Shown: one piece after another, positions 43,135 through 51,746 of the stretch
How positions within the stretch are numbered: the stretch's first letter is position 1
Layout: each line of letters begins with the position of its first letter
Notes under the pieces: generated by a model
Told to the model about the DNA's origin: nothing
Seen by the model: only the letters and a program-made list of their open reading frames with translations
Database searches by the model: none
Made by a program: the position numbers and the translations under genes
Assembly: GCF_030269545.1 (NCBI RefSeq)
Contig: NZ_BSTN01000009.1
Coordinates: 1 to 64,000 of the forward strand
Length of the DNA stretch: 64,000 bases
Direction of reading: 5' to 3'
Source: Actinomadura sp. NBRC 104425
GTDB lineage: Bacteria; Actinomycetota; Actinomycetes; Streptosporangiales; Streptosporangiaceae

Positions 43135-44184
43135 TCACTTGAACGCGGGCATGATCTCCTCGGCGATCAGCCGCAGCTGGGTGTTCACGTCGGCGACGTT
43201 CTCGACCTCGCGGCCGGTGAACGTCTTGACCAGCGACGAGTCGGTGATGGCGCAGATCATGTGGTTCACGCCGGTCGGGGCGATGTCCCGCTGGATCTTC
43301 TCGCGCACCTCCTCCGGGGTGCCCGCGATGGACAGCTTCTCGGTGATCTCCGGGGTGGTCAGCTCGATGCCCTTGGCCAGGTCGCCGGCGCCGATCGCCT
43401 CGATGATCGGGGCCACGTCGGCGGGGCTGACGCCGTTGCGCTCCAGCTGCTCGGCGGGCATGGACGAGGCGTACAGGCCGACCATGCTGCGCGCGGCCTG
43501 CTTGGCGGCCTCGGAGTCGGGGCCGACGGAGAACACCACCCAGGCGCCGATGTCCAGGGCGGAGGGGTCCTTGCCGGCGCGCTCGGCGCCGATCCGGAAG
43601 TGCTTGACCGCGTACTCGTAGGCCTCGCGCGAGTAGGACAGGGCGTGGTGCACGCCGTCGGACAGCTCGCCGGCCGCCTCGAACGACTTGGGCCCGCGCA
43701 TCGCGCCGATCTTCACCGGCACCCGCTCCTGGACGGGGCGGGCGAAGGTGAACAGGCCGTCGTAGGAGTAGAACTCGCCGTCGCGGGTGATCGTGCCCTC
43801 GTCCAGCAGGGTGCGGACGACCTGCACGGCCTCCTTGACCCGGGTGAGCGGCTTGGTCACCTTCCAGTCGATCTTGTACTGGGCGAGCACGCCGAAGTTG
43901 CCGCTGCCCAGCACGACCTCGGCGCGGCCGCCGGTCAGCTCGTCCAGGGTGGCCGCGGCCTGGGCGATGAGGGTGGGCTCGCGCAGGGTGACCGCCGACA
44001 CCGACGGGCCGAGGCGAATCTGCGAGGTCTGGGCGGCGGCGGCCGCGAACAGCAGCCACAGGTCCTTGTGCCAGGGCTCGTCGGCGGCGTAGCAGGCGTA
44101 GAAGCCGAGCTCGTCCGCCAGCTTGATGGAAGCCAGGGACTCGTTCAGCGGGTAGTCGGGGAGCATGGCGTAGCTGAACTTCAC
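43135..44184 (-). CDS. LLM-class flavin-dependent oxidoreductase (F420-type)
   Basis: A 349-residue luciferase-like TIM-barrel enzyme. The N-terminus has KLADELGFYACYAADEPWHK, then LGPSVSAVTLREPTLIAQAA and the barrel segment LDELTGGRAEVVLGSGNF. The region VPVKIGAMRGPKSFEAAGE fits the LLM family, close to F420-dependent methylene-tetrahydromethanopterin reductase-like proteins. Actinomycetes often use F420 here. The substrate is unknown. GTG 44184 follows AAGGAG by eleven bases. An ABC solute-binding protein gene lies 95 bp upstream on the same strand. Confidence 0.85.
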   Translation of the reverse strand: MKFSYAMLPDYPLNESLASIKLADELGFYACYAADEPWHKDLWLLFAAAAAQTSQIRLGPSVSAVTLREPTLIAQAAATLDELTGGRAEVVLGSGNFGVLAQYKIDWKVTKPLTRVKEAVQVVRTLLDEGTITRDGEFYSYDGLFTFARPVQERVPVKIGAMRGPKSFEAAGELSDGVHHALSYSREAYEYAVKHFRIGAERAGKDPSALDIGAWVVFSVGPDSEAAKQAARSMVGLYASSMPAEQLERNGVSPADVAPIIEAIGAGDLAKGIELTTPEITEKLSIAGTPEEVREKIQRDIAPTGVNHMICAITDSSLVKTFTGREVENVADVNTQLRLIAEEIMPAFK

Positions 44185-44279
44185 GGGCGAAGCATCTCCT
44201 TCGATGTCTTCTCGGGGAAAGGAGTGTGAGCGGGGTTCAGGGGGTTCGGGGCGTTCGGGGGGGTTCTCCAGGCGGGTTC

Positions 44280-45587
44280 CTAGCCCTTGATCTCGGTCCA
44301 CGCCTGCGCCCAGCGGTCGTAGTCGACGCACTCGCGTCCGTCGCCGCAGTCGGCGACGGGGGTCTTCCAGAACGCGATCTTGCGGTAGAACTCGGCGTCG
44401 CCGACGCGGTAGTCGTTGCAGAAGCCCTTGGCGGTGTACCGGCACGCCTTGGGGTTGGCCGGGGCCTGCCCGAACCACTGGGCGACCTGGGCCTGCACCT
44501 TGGGCGTGGTGATCCAGTTCATCCACCGGTACATGCAGTTCGGATGCTGCGCCTTGGACGAGATCATCCAGGTGTCCGACCAGCCGGTGGAGCCCTCGGC
44601 GGGGATGGTGGTGGCGACCGGCACCTTCTGGTCGCGGGCCAGGTTGGCGATCACCTGCCAGGCGGTGCCCGCATGGGTGTCGCCGACCCGGTACGACTGG
44701 ACCAGGTCCAGATAGTTGTGCCAGTAGCTGCTGACCTTGGTGCGCTGCTTGCGCAGCAGCTCCACGGCGGCGTTGAACTGCTTCTCGTCCAGCTCGTACG
44801 GGTCGCTGATCTTCAGGTCGGGCCGCTTGGCCTTGAGGTACAGCGCGGCGTCGGCGATGTAGATCGGCGAGTCGTAGGCGGTGACGTTGGTGCCCGCCGG
44901 GGAGTTGTCCTCCCACACCACCCCCCACGACGTGGGCGGCTGGGAGAACTTGTCGGTGCGGTACATCAGCACGTTGGCGCCGTAGCCGTGCGGCACGCCG
45001 TACATCTGCCCGTTCACCGAGTTGTACGGCTGGTTCTTCAGGTACGAGGCGATGTCGTCCCAGTTGGTGAGCAGCCCCGTGTTGACCGGCGCGACGTCGC
45101 CGCCGTACACCAGGCGCAGGCTCGCGTCGCCGGACGCCGACACACCGTCGTACTGGCCGGTCTTCATCAGCGCGACCATCGCGTCGGAGGTGTCGGCCAC
45201 CTTCGCGTTGACCTTGCAGCCGGTGGCCTTGGCGAACGGGGTGACCCAGTCGACGTTCGGGTCGCTGGAGCCGTCCTCGGCGTATCCGGCCCACACCACC
45301 AGGTTGAGCCGGCCCTCGGTGGCGCCGATCGCCTGCTGCATCTGCACCTGGGGCAGTCCGCCGTTGCGACCGTCGTCGGACGAGCCGCTGCACGCGCCGG
45401 CGGTGGCGGCGGTCAGCACGGCGGTGGCCGCCGCGGCCGCCAGCCGCCGTAGCGGCCGTCGTGCCCGCACCCCCCGCCTCGGCCGCACAGCGGCCGGACG
45501 TTCGGCCTGGTCGCGGGGCTGGAGCGCGGGCGCGGGGGACGCCGGACGCCGTACCTGGGGACCCGGAGGCGGACTCACATAGATCAC
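44280..45587 (-). CDS. ABC transporter solute-binding lipoprotein (spermidine/putrescine-like)
   Basis: Extracellular solute-binding protein of up to 435 residues. A hydrophobic segment LAAAAATAVLTAATAGAC ends in a lipobox cysteine (Cys66 in this numbering). The binding domain starts RLNLVVWAGYAEDG, typical of PotD/PotF-like proteins, followed by KATGCKVNAKVADTSDAMV and MYGVPHGYGANVLMYRTDKF. The start is uncertain: GTG 45587 gives a Pro/Arg-rich 39-residue extension, whereas GTG 45470 gives a textbook lipoprotein signal. No permease or ATPase genes are adjacent, so it is an orphan binding protein. The ligand could be a polyamine or related compound. Confidence 0.8.
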   Translation of the reverse strand: MIYVSPPPGPQVRRPASPAPALQPRDQAERPAAVRPRRGVRARRPLRRLAAAAATAVLTAATAGACSGSSDDGRNGGLPQVQMQQAIGATEGRLNLVVWAGYAEDGSSDPNVDWVTPFAKATGCKVNAKVADTSDAMVALMKTGQYDGVSASGDASLRLVYGGDVAPVNTGLLTNWDDIASYLKNQPYNSVNGQMYGVPHGYGANVLMYRTDKFSQPPTSWGVVWEDNSPAGTNVTAYDSPIYIADAALYLKAKRPDLKISDPYELDEKQFNAAVELLRKQRTKVSSYWHNYLDLVQSYRVGDTHAGTAWQVIANLARDQKVPVATTIPAEGSTGWSDTWMISSKAQHPNCMYRWMNWITTPKVQAQVAQWFGQAPANPKACRYTAKGFCNDYRVGDAEFYRKIAFWKTPVADCGDGRECVDYDRWAQAWTEIKG

Positions 45588-45732
45588 GATCGGGTGATTC
45601 TAGGGGTCCGGGACCACCACACGAGGAGATTCCGGCGGATTCATAGTTCATGCCACTTCTGGCCCCAAATCACACCCTGCGGTAGTACCCTCTGCTGCGA
45701 TCAGTGGCCGTTACCTAACCGAGAGCTTCGTC

Positions 45733-48390
45733 GTGCGTGAATCCGACCGTCGAGCGGAACCGTCGTCCACCGGCCACCGGCGGCGCAGAGCAGGTACCGG
45801 ACGTTTCCGGACGGTCCGCTTCAAGGTCGTCCTGCTGGTGCTGGTCTCGCTGGTGTCGCTGGGTGCGCTGTGGACATTCGCCGCCAGCGTCACCCTGGGC
45901 GAGGGCCTGAACCTCCGCAAGATCGAGAGCGTCCAGGACCATTTCGAGTACCCGTCGGGCGCCCTGGCCAGCGCGCTGCAGGCCGAGCGCCGCGCCTCCC
46001 TGGTCTTCCTGGGCAGCAGGACGACTTCCGACCGGGCCGCTATGGAAGGTGTGCGGCTCATCACCGACCGGCAGGCGGAGGTGTTCCGCCGGCTCGCCGG
46101 CGACCCCGACGCCCAGGAGGCCGCGCCCGCGTCGGCGCGCCGCCTGGCCCGTGAGATCATCAGCGGCCTGGACGGCCTGCCTGCCCGCCGCGGTGCCATC
46201 GACAACCTGCGCCTGGACCGCAACCGCGCGTTCGCCGAGTACACCCAGATCCTGGAGCGCCTCGGCACGCTGCGCGGCGCGCTGTCCACGCTGGACAACC
46301 CCGAGGTCGCGCTGGACGCCCGCAACCAGGTCGCGCTGGCCCGCGCCCATGAGATGCTGGCGCAGGAGGACGCGCTGCTGGCGGGCGCCCTGGCGGCGGG
46401 CCGGATGACCCAGTCCGAGCACTCCGACTTCGTCAAGCTGGTCGGCGCCCAGCGCAACATGTACGAGATGGCCTCCCAGGAGCTGCGGCCGAACGAGCGC
46501 ACCTACTACCAGCGCATCACCGCGACGCCCGAGTACGCCCGCCTTCGGGCGCTCGAGGACCGCTACGTCGACTCGCTCCGCGGCCTGCGCGCCGCCGACG
46601 CGGCGACCCTGTGGAAGATCACCGCCAACTCCAACCTGACCCGGCTGCGCGGCCTGGAGCTGACCATGACCGCCGAGGCCGAGCAGCGCGCCGAGCCGAT
46701 CGCCGACGCGATCCTGACGCGGGTCGCGCTGGCCGGTGCGCTGGGTCTGATCGCGGTGGTCATCTCGGTGCTGCTGGCGGTGTGGGTGGCGCGCTCGGTG
46801 CTGCGCGACCTGGCCGGGCTGCGGCGCGAGGCGCAGGACCTGGCCGACGTCCGGCTGCCCGGCGTGATCTCGCGGCTGCGGCGCGGTGAGAAGGTGGACG
46901 TGGCCGCCGAGGCGCCGCCGCTGTCGTTCGGCACCCCCGAGATCGACCAGGTGGGCCAGGCGTTCAACGCCGCGCGGCGCACCGCGATCCAGGGCGCCGT
47001 CGAGGAGGCGAGCCTGCGCCAGGGCATCAGCCAGGTGTTCGTCAACCTGGCCCGGCGCAGCCAGAGCCTGCTGCACCGGCAGCTGAAGCTGCTGGACGCG
47101 ATGGAGCGGCGCATCTCCGACCCCGACGACCTGGAGGACCTGTTCCGGATCGACCACCTGGCCACCCGCATGCGCCGGCACGCCGAGGGTCTGATCATCC
47201 TGTCCGGGCAGGCGCCCGGCCGCGGCTGGCGCAACCCGGTCGCGGTGATCGACGTGGCCCGCGCCGCCGCGTCGGAGGTGGAGGACTACACCCGGGTCCA
47301 GGTGTCGCCGATGCCGCGCGCGTCGGTCGCCGGCGCGGCCGTCGCCGACCTCATCCACCTGCTGGCGGAGCTGATCGAGAACGCCACGATCTTCTCGCCG
47401 CCGCACACCACGGTCAGCGTGACCGGGCAGGCGGTGGCGCACGGGTTCTCGATCGAGATCGAGGACCGCGGGCTGAGCATGAAGCCGCCGGAGCTGGCCG
47501 AGGCCAACGAGCGGCTGGCCAACCCGCCGGAGTTCGACCTGTCCAACAGCACCCAGCTCGGCCTGTTCGTGGTCGGTCGGCTGGCCCAGCGGCACGGCAT
47601 CAAGGTGACGCTGCGCACCTCGCCGTTCGGCGGCATGACCGCGATCGTGCTGCTGCCCGAGGAGATCGTCGTGCACGAGGGCCAGGGGACCCCGGCGGGC
47701 GACGCCCCGTTCGCGCTGACCCGCCGCGCCGAGGACGCCCTGGTCACCGCGGGCGTCGTGCACGGCCGCCGGGAGCGTCCGGCGCTCACGTCGGGCGGTG
47801 CCGTCGGCGCGGTCGGGGGCGCGGGCGGCTTCGGCGGCGAGCCGCTGGTGGACCGGCCGCCGGTGCTGCCCGCGTCCGACAGCGCGCAGCCGCCGCGGGA
47901 CGTCCCCGGGGCGGGTCGGCCGCCGCGGCACGCGCGCACCGCCCCGCCCGCAGGCGGGGGTCCCGGGGCGCCCCAGGTTCCGTCCGAGGATCCGCTGGGC
48001 GACCCGCTGACCGGTCCGCTGCCGGCGCCGCCCGCGGCGCAGCCGCAGTCCCCGCCGGCGCGGCCGCAGGACCCGTGGTCGGAGCCGCGTCCCGAGGCGG
48101 CCGCCGAAACGCCCGCCGAGGCGCGGCAGGAGCCGCCGCAGGAGGAGCGCACGGAGCCGGCGCCGCGGCGGCGCGCCAAGGGCGGCAGGCCCGTGCTGCC
48201 CAAGCGGGTCCGGCAGGCCAGCCTCGCGCCGCAGCTGCGCGAGGACGCGGCGTCGGCCGCACCGCCCCCCGACCAGGGGCGTGTCCGTCCGGAGCGGTCC
48301 CCCGAGGCCGCCCGTGCCATGATGTCGGCGATCCAGCGGGGCACCCGACGCGGCCGGTCGGAGACCGCGGGCCCCGGTGAGGAGTCGTGA
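45733..48390 (+). CDS. cvnA: conservon sensor histidine kinase-like protein CvnA with nitrate/nitrite-sensing-type domain
   Basis: An 885-residue membrane sensor. TM1 is at about residues 32-52 and TM2 at about 327-353. They flank an extracytoplasmic helical region that includes the NIT-type pattern DHFEYPSGALASALQAERRA. A HAMP-like linker and a histidine-kinase ATPase follow: N box LLAELIENATIFSPP (about residue 543), G1 EDRGLSM, G2 LGLFVVGRLAQRHG. The final 220 residues are Pro/Ala-rich and disordered. In the conservon family this is the CvnA protein, paired with a Ras-like GTPase (CvnD) in a eukaryote-like signalling complex. cvnC starts 6 bp after its stop. Confidence 0.88.
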   Translation: MRESDRRAEPSSTGHRRRRAGTGRFRTVRFKVVLLVLVSLVSLGALWTFAASVTLGEGLNLRKIESVQDHFEYPSGALASALQAERRASLVFLGSRTTSDRAAMEGVRLITDRQAEVFRRLAGDPDAQEAAPASARRLAREIISGLDGLPARRGAIDNLRLDRNRAFAEYTQILERLGTLRGALSTLDNPEVALDARNQVALARAHEMLAQEDALLAGALAAGRMTQSEHSDFVKLVGAQRNMYEMASQELRPNERTYYQRITATPEYARLRALEDRYVDSLRGLRAADAATLWKITANSNLTRLRGLELTMTAEAEQRAEPIADAILTRVALAGALGLIAVVISVLLAVWVARSVLRDLAGLRREAQDLADVRLPGVISRLRRGEKVDVAAEAPPLSFGTPEIDQVGQAFNAARRTAIQGAVEEASLRQGISQVFVNLARRSQSLLHRQLKLLDAMERRISDPDDLEDLFRIDHLATRMRRHAEGLIILSGQAPGRGWRNPVAVIDVARAAASEVEDYTRVQVSPMPRASVAGAAVADLIHLLAELIENATIFSPPHTTVSVTGQAVAHGFSIEIEDRGLSMKPPELAEANERLANPPEFDLSNSTQLGLFVVGRLAQRHGIKVTLRTSPFGGMTAIVLLPEEIVVHEGQGTPAGDAPFALTRRAEDALVTAGVVHGRRERPALTSGGAVGAVGGAGGFGGEPLVDRPPVLPASDSAQPPRDVPGAGRPPRHARTAPPAGGGPGAPQVPSEDPLGDPLTGPLPAPPAAQPQSPPARPQDPWSEPRPEAAAETPAEARQEPPQEERTEPAPRRRAKGGRPVLPKRVRQASLAPQLREDAASAAPPPDQGRVRPERSPEAARAMMSAIQRGTRRGRSETAGPGEES

Positions 48391-48396
48391 CGGACG

Positions 48397-48789
48397 ATGA
48401 TCGGGCGGGACGATCAGGAAAGCACCGAATGGCTCGACGAAGAGGCGGGTCCCCTGGTGCGGGCCTACGCGCTGACCCGAGGCCGGGCGCGGCCCGCCAC
48501 CCAGGGCGAGGACTTCGAGATGATCGCGATCATCGCGACCGTCTCGACGCCCGCCTATGCGACGCCGGGGCTGGGCCCCGAGCACATGTCGATCCTGGAA
48601 CTGTGCGTGCGGCCGCGTTCGGTCGCCGAGATATCCGGGCAGCTCGGGCTGCCCCTGGTCGTGGTGCGCGTGCTGCTCGGCGACCTGCTCAGCCATCGCT
48701 TCATCGTGGTCCGGCGCCCCCAGCAGGAGCACCAGACCGTCACCGAGGAACTGCTCAGGGAAGTACTCCATGGACTCGAGGCGCTTTGA
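48397..48789 (+). CDS. cvnC: DUF742 protein CvnC
   Basis: A 130-residue member of the DUF742/CvnC family. Typical features are the N-terminal AGPLVRAYALTRGRARPA and the winged-helix-like LCVRPRSVAEISGQLGLPLV, followed by VVRVLLGDLLSHRFIVVRRP. It begins six bases after cvnA and overlaps cvnD by 20 bases. In complete conservons a roadblock/LC7 protein (CvnB) gene lies between cvnA and cvnC; here there is no room for it. Confidence 0.9.
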   Translation: MIGRDDQESTEWLDEEAGPLVRAYALTRGRARPATQGEDFEMIAIIATVSTPAYATPGLGPEHMSILELCVRPRSVAEISGQLGLPLVVVRVLLGDLLSHRFIVVRRPQQEHQTVTEELLREVLHGLEAL

Positions 48790-49378
48790 CGCCGCCGCCG
48801 ACATGCCCCTCGCGGTCAAGATCCTGGTCGCCGGGGGGTTCGGGGTCGGCAAGACGACCTTCGTCGGCGCCGTCAGCGAGATCCGGCCGCTGCAGACCGA
48901 GGAACTGCTCACCGAGCGCAGTGTCGGCGTCGACGACACCAGCGGTGTGGACCGGAAGACGACCACCACGGTCGCCATGGACTTCGGCCGCATCACGCTG
49001 CGCGAGGGGTTGATCCTCTACCTGTTCGGCACGCCGGGGCAGGACCGGTTCTGGTTCATGTGGGACGAGCTGTCGCACGGCGCGCTGGGCGCGGTGGTGC
49101 TGGCCGACACCCGGCGGCTGGCCGACAGCTTCCCCGCGGTGGACTACTTCGAGCAGCGCGGGCTGCCGTTCATCATCGGAGTGAACCGGTTCGACGACGG
49201 CTACGACTACACGGTGGAGGAGATCCGCGACGCGCTGGACCTGTCTCCGCGGATCCCGGTGCTGCTGTGCGACGCGCGCAGCCGCGACTCGGCCAAGCAG
49301 GTGCTGACGTCGCTGGTGCGGTTCCTGATCAGCAGCCGCGCGGAGCAGACCACCCCGCCGGCGGTCGCGGGCACCTGA
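48770..49378 (+). CDS. cvnD: Ras-like small GTPase CvnD
   Basis: A 202-residue prokaryotic small GTPase of the conservon type. The P-loop GGFGVGKTTFVGAVS, the switch segment TTTTVAMDFGR, the G3-like LFGTPGQDRFWFMW and the G4-like GVNRFDD are readable. Known conservon GTPases interact with CvnA and control development or secondary metabolism in Streptomyces. The ATG at 48770 lies inside cvnC with an AGGGAAG site. No cytochrome P450 (CvnE/F) gene follows, so the operon ends here. Confidence 0.91.
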   Translation: MDSRRFDAAADMPLAVKILVAGGFGVGKTTFVGAVSEIRPLQTEELLTERSVGVDDTSGVDRKTTTTVAMDFGRITLREGLILYLFGTPGQDRFWFMWDELSHGALGAVVLADTRRLADSFPAVDYFEQRGLPFIIGVNRFDDGYDYTVEEIRDALDLSPRIPVLLCDARSRDSAKQVLTSLVRFLISSRAEQTTPPAVAGT

Positions 49379-49488
49379 CGCGCCCCGTCCGCCGCAGGAC
49401 GGGCCTGCCGACGTGCGTGATCGGCTGACGGTGTCGTCGCGTGCGGAAACGCGCCCCTCCGTGCGCTCGTCTCGTCATCGATCGTCCG

Positions 49489-49531
49489 GGTGTCCGCCGC
49501 CGCGCCCGCGCAGGGCGCGGCGGCGGACACC
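49489..49531 (+). terminator. long perfect hairpin downstream of the cvn operon
   Basis: An 18-bp perfect stem GGTGTCCGCCGCCGCGCC/GGCGCGGCGGCGGACACC with a seven-base loop lies 110 bp after cvnD. It is the strongest terminator candidate for the operon. Confidence 0.7.
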
Positions 49532-49741
49532 GCACCCGGAAACGCGTCCCGTCGTCCCTATGCCCGTACACGCCGCTGAAGACGGCGTTGTGGGGCGGGC
49601 GCCTGCCTGCATCCGGACCATCGGCGCCACGCCGCCCGTCACGAGGTTTCCGGCCCGCCGCGCAACGGGGCGGGCATGACACCTTCGACGACCTGTTCAC
49701 GCTCCGCCTCCCTCTAAGGACGACCAGAACGGATAACACAT

Positions 49742-49959
49742 CGTGAGCGAATTCCGCGTCGACGGAGACGGCCGGTACGCCTGATCACGGTCGGTCGGCC
49801 GACTCGAATGCGCCGTTCCTGTTCATCCGGACGGCACCACCATCGACTACCTGGTCTATTGGGGAGTCGCCGCGCGGCAGGCACACCGTCGAGTACCGGG
49901 CGATCGACGCGGCCGGCGATTACGGGAGACCGAAAAGCTCCACCGTGACGCTGCGCTGA
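49742..49959 (+). pseudogene. remnants of a surface-protein OmpL47/Ig-like domain
   Basis: Two short in-frame pieces belong to one well-known extracellular beta-domain pattern: VSEFRVDGDGRYA-stop at 49743-49784, and HTVEYRAIDAAGDYGRP then KSSTVTLR-stop at 49882-49959. They resemble the start and the end of an OmpL47-type repeat (YRVDGG... THTVEYRSTDAAGN). They are in different frames with a stop between. The rest of the protein is absent, so this is a decayed gene end. Confidence 0.45.
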
Positions 49960-50188
49960 CTGCATCTCCGCGCCGCGCGTCTCCCCCTGCGGATCGGGTC
50001 TGGCGGGGCAGATCCCACGGCGGCGGAGGCGACGCGCGGTGCGGCAGCCTTTGCCGGCGCACGGCTCAGCTCCTGACGAATTCACATCTGTTCCATGCAA
50101 CGTTGTCCGCACCCTTATCACGAAACAGTAATAAGATCCTTCCGTCTGCGCTGAGCCGCGACTGCGCGGCCGTAGAGAAGGGCACGCG
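49960..50188. other. gene-free part of the 810-base interval between cvnD and the DUF574 gene
   Basis: No supported gene is present between 49379 and 50188 apart from the hairpin and the domain remnants listed separately. The last 90 bases are relatively A/T-rich and contain a -10-like TAAGAT (50132-50137) with a possible -35 TTGTCC at 50103-50108. The spacing is long (23 bases), so the promoter call is weak. Confidence 0.4.
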
Positions 50189-50986
50189 ATGGACGATCCA
50201 CTACCGACCGACCTGGACATCCATATCGCCCATCCGGCGCGCATGTACGACTACTACCTCGGCGGGAAGGACAACTACGCCGCCGACCGGGAGGCCGCCG
50301 AGAAGTCCCTGGCGATCGCCCCGGAACTGCGCCTGCTCGCCCGGGAGAACCGCGCCTTCCTCCAGCGGGCCGTCCGGTACCTGGTGAACGCCGGCATCCG
50401 CCAGTTCCTCGACCTCGGCGCCGGGCTGCCCACCCAGCACAACGTCCACCAGGTGGCGCAGGAGATCGCGCCCGAGACGCGTGTGGTGTACGTCGACAAC
50501 GACCCGATCGTGCTCGTGCACGCCCGCGCGCTCCTGGCGTCGCGGAGCGAGGGCGAGACGCGGGTGGTGCAGGCCGACGTGCGGGACCCCGAGGCGATCA
50601 TGGCGCATCCCGACGTGCGCGCGGTCATCGACTTCGACGAGCCGCTGGCGACGATGCTGGTGTCGGTGCTGCAGTTCGTGCCCGACACAGACCCCGAGGA
50701 GATCGTGGGTCCGCTCCGCGCCGCCATGGTCCCCGGCAGCCACCTGGTCATCTCGCATCCCACCCAGGACCTGCGGCCGGACAAGGTCCTCGGGGTGGCC
50801 CAGACCTACACCCAGGCCAAGGCCCCGGCCGTGCCGCGCACCAAGGCCGAGATCGAGGCCATGTTCGGCGACTTCGAGATCCTGGAGCCCGGCATCGTCC
50901 AGACGTCGCTGTGGCGGCCCGACGGTCCGGTGACGGCCGACCTCGACCTGGTGTGGATGTACGGCGCGGTGGGCCGCAAGCCCTGA
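50189..50986 (+). CDS. SAM-dependent methyltransferase of the DUF574/SAV2177 family
   Basis: A 265-residue protein with the family start HPARMYDYYLGGKDNYAADR, which is diagnostic of PF04672. The SAM-binding region is FLDLGAGLPTQHNVHQVAQE and the acidic loop is VVYVDNDPIV. Later segments LVSVLQFVPD and GSHLVISHPTQD are also typical. Actinomycetes carry many copies; their substrates are unknown. GAGAAGG precedes the ATG. Confidence 0.9.
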   Translation: MDDPLPTDLDIHIAHPARMYDYYLGGKDNYAADREAAEKSLAIAPELRLLARENRAFLQRAVRYLVNAGIRQFLDLGAGLPTQHNVHQVAQEIAPETRVVYVDNDPIVLVHARALLASRSEGETRVVQADVRDPEAIMAHPDVRAVIDFDEPLATMLVSVLQFVPDTDPEEIVGPLRAAMVPGSHLVISHPTQDLRPDKVLGVAQTYTQAKAPAVPRTKAEIEAMFGDFEILEPGIVQTSLWRPDGPVTADLDLVWMYGAVGRKP

Positions 50987-51052
50987 GCCCGCGCCGCCCC
51001 CGACCGCAGCCCCCTGCCAGCCTCGCCCTGCCACGTGCCACCGGAGGATGAC

Positions 51053-51691
51053 ATGGACGTCATCGAGGCCATGAAGACCACGGGCACCTGCCGGTACTTC
51101 CGGCCCGACCCCGTGCCGGACGAAGTGCTGCTGACCGCGTTCGAGGCGGCCCGGTTCGCGCCGCAGGGCGGCAACCGCCAGCCGGTGCGCTGGGTCGTCG
51201 TCCGCGACAAGGACCGCAAGCGGCAGCTCCAAGAGTGGTACCTGGGCCCGTGGAAGGCGTACCTGGACGGCATCGGGGCCGGGGACATCGCGGTGGGGGC
51301 GCTGCCCAAGACCGTCGCCGACGCCGACCACTTCGCCGAACACCTGCACGAGGTCCCGGCCATCGTCGTCCTGTGCGCCGAGCTGGACGGGCTGCACCCC
51401 ACCGACGCCGACCTGGGGCGGCTCAGCGTCGTGGGCGGCGGCTCGATCTACCCGACCGCGCAGAACTTCTGCCTCGCCCTGCGCGCCCAGGGCGTGGCCA
51501 GCGCCCTCACCACGCTGCTGTGCCACAGCGAGCCCCAGGTGAAGGAGCTGCTGGGCATCCCGGACGGGGTCATCACCGCCGCGCACATCGCCGTCGGCTA
51601 CCCCGAGCGCGGCTTCCCCGCCAAGCTGTCGCGCCGTCCGGTCGAGGAGATCGTGTTCGACGAGCGCTACGGCACTCCCTTCAACGCCTGA
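51053..51691 (+). CDS. nitroreductase-family flavoprotein
   Basis: A 212-residue FMN-dependent oxidoreductase of the nitroreductase superfamily. The N-terminus MDVIEAMKTTGTCRYFRPDP followed by AARFAPQGGNRQPVRWVVVRD shows the FMN-binding pattern (R-x-F-x-P and APxGGNxQPW-like). A late glycine-rich GGGSIYPTAQNFCLALRAQG and the C-terminal HIAVGYPERGFP complete the fold. GGAGG lies five bases before the ATG. The natural substrate is not known. It ends at a perfect palindromic terminator shared with glpD. Confidence 0.88.
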   Translation: MDVIEAMKTTGTCRYFRPDPVPDEVLLTAFEAARFAPQGGNRQPVRWVVVRDKDRKRQLQEWYLGPWKAYLDGIGAGDIAVGALPKTVADADHFAEHLHEVPAIVVLCAELDGLHPTDADLGRLSVVGGGSIYPTAQNFCLALRAQGVASALTTLLCHSEPQVKELLGIPDGVITAAHIAVGYPERGFPAKLSRRPVEEIVFDERYGTPFNA

Positions 51692-51722
51692 GTCGTCGGC
51701 CCGGTACCCGGGCCGACGACTC
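51690..51722. terminator. perfect bidirectional terminator between nitroreductase gene and glpD
   Basis: A 33-base element with a perfect 15-bp stem GAGTCGTCGGCCCGG/CCGGGCCGACGACTC and loop TAC. Its first bases overlap the TGA of the nitroreductase gene, and it lies 25 bases from the convergent glpD stop. Confidence 0.85.
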
Positions 51723-51746
51723 GTGGCGTCCCCGATCCGGCGCCGG

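Noticed and set aside
45715..48996. A 1093-codon minus-strand open frame opposite cvnA
   Set aside because: cvnA has clear kinase and membrane features; the antisense frame has no domain.
49441..49746. A 101-codon plus-strand frame downstream of cvnD
   Set aside because: It contains the 18-bp terminator hairpin, is Arg/Pro-rich without domain features, and has no ribosome-binding site.
51690..51722. The 33-base perfect palindrome as a regulator binding site
   Set aside because: It sits between two convergent stop codons and is GC-rich with a three-base loop, so a bidirectional terminator explains it better.
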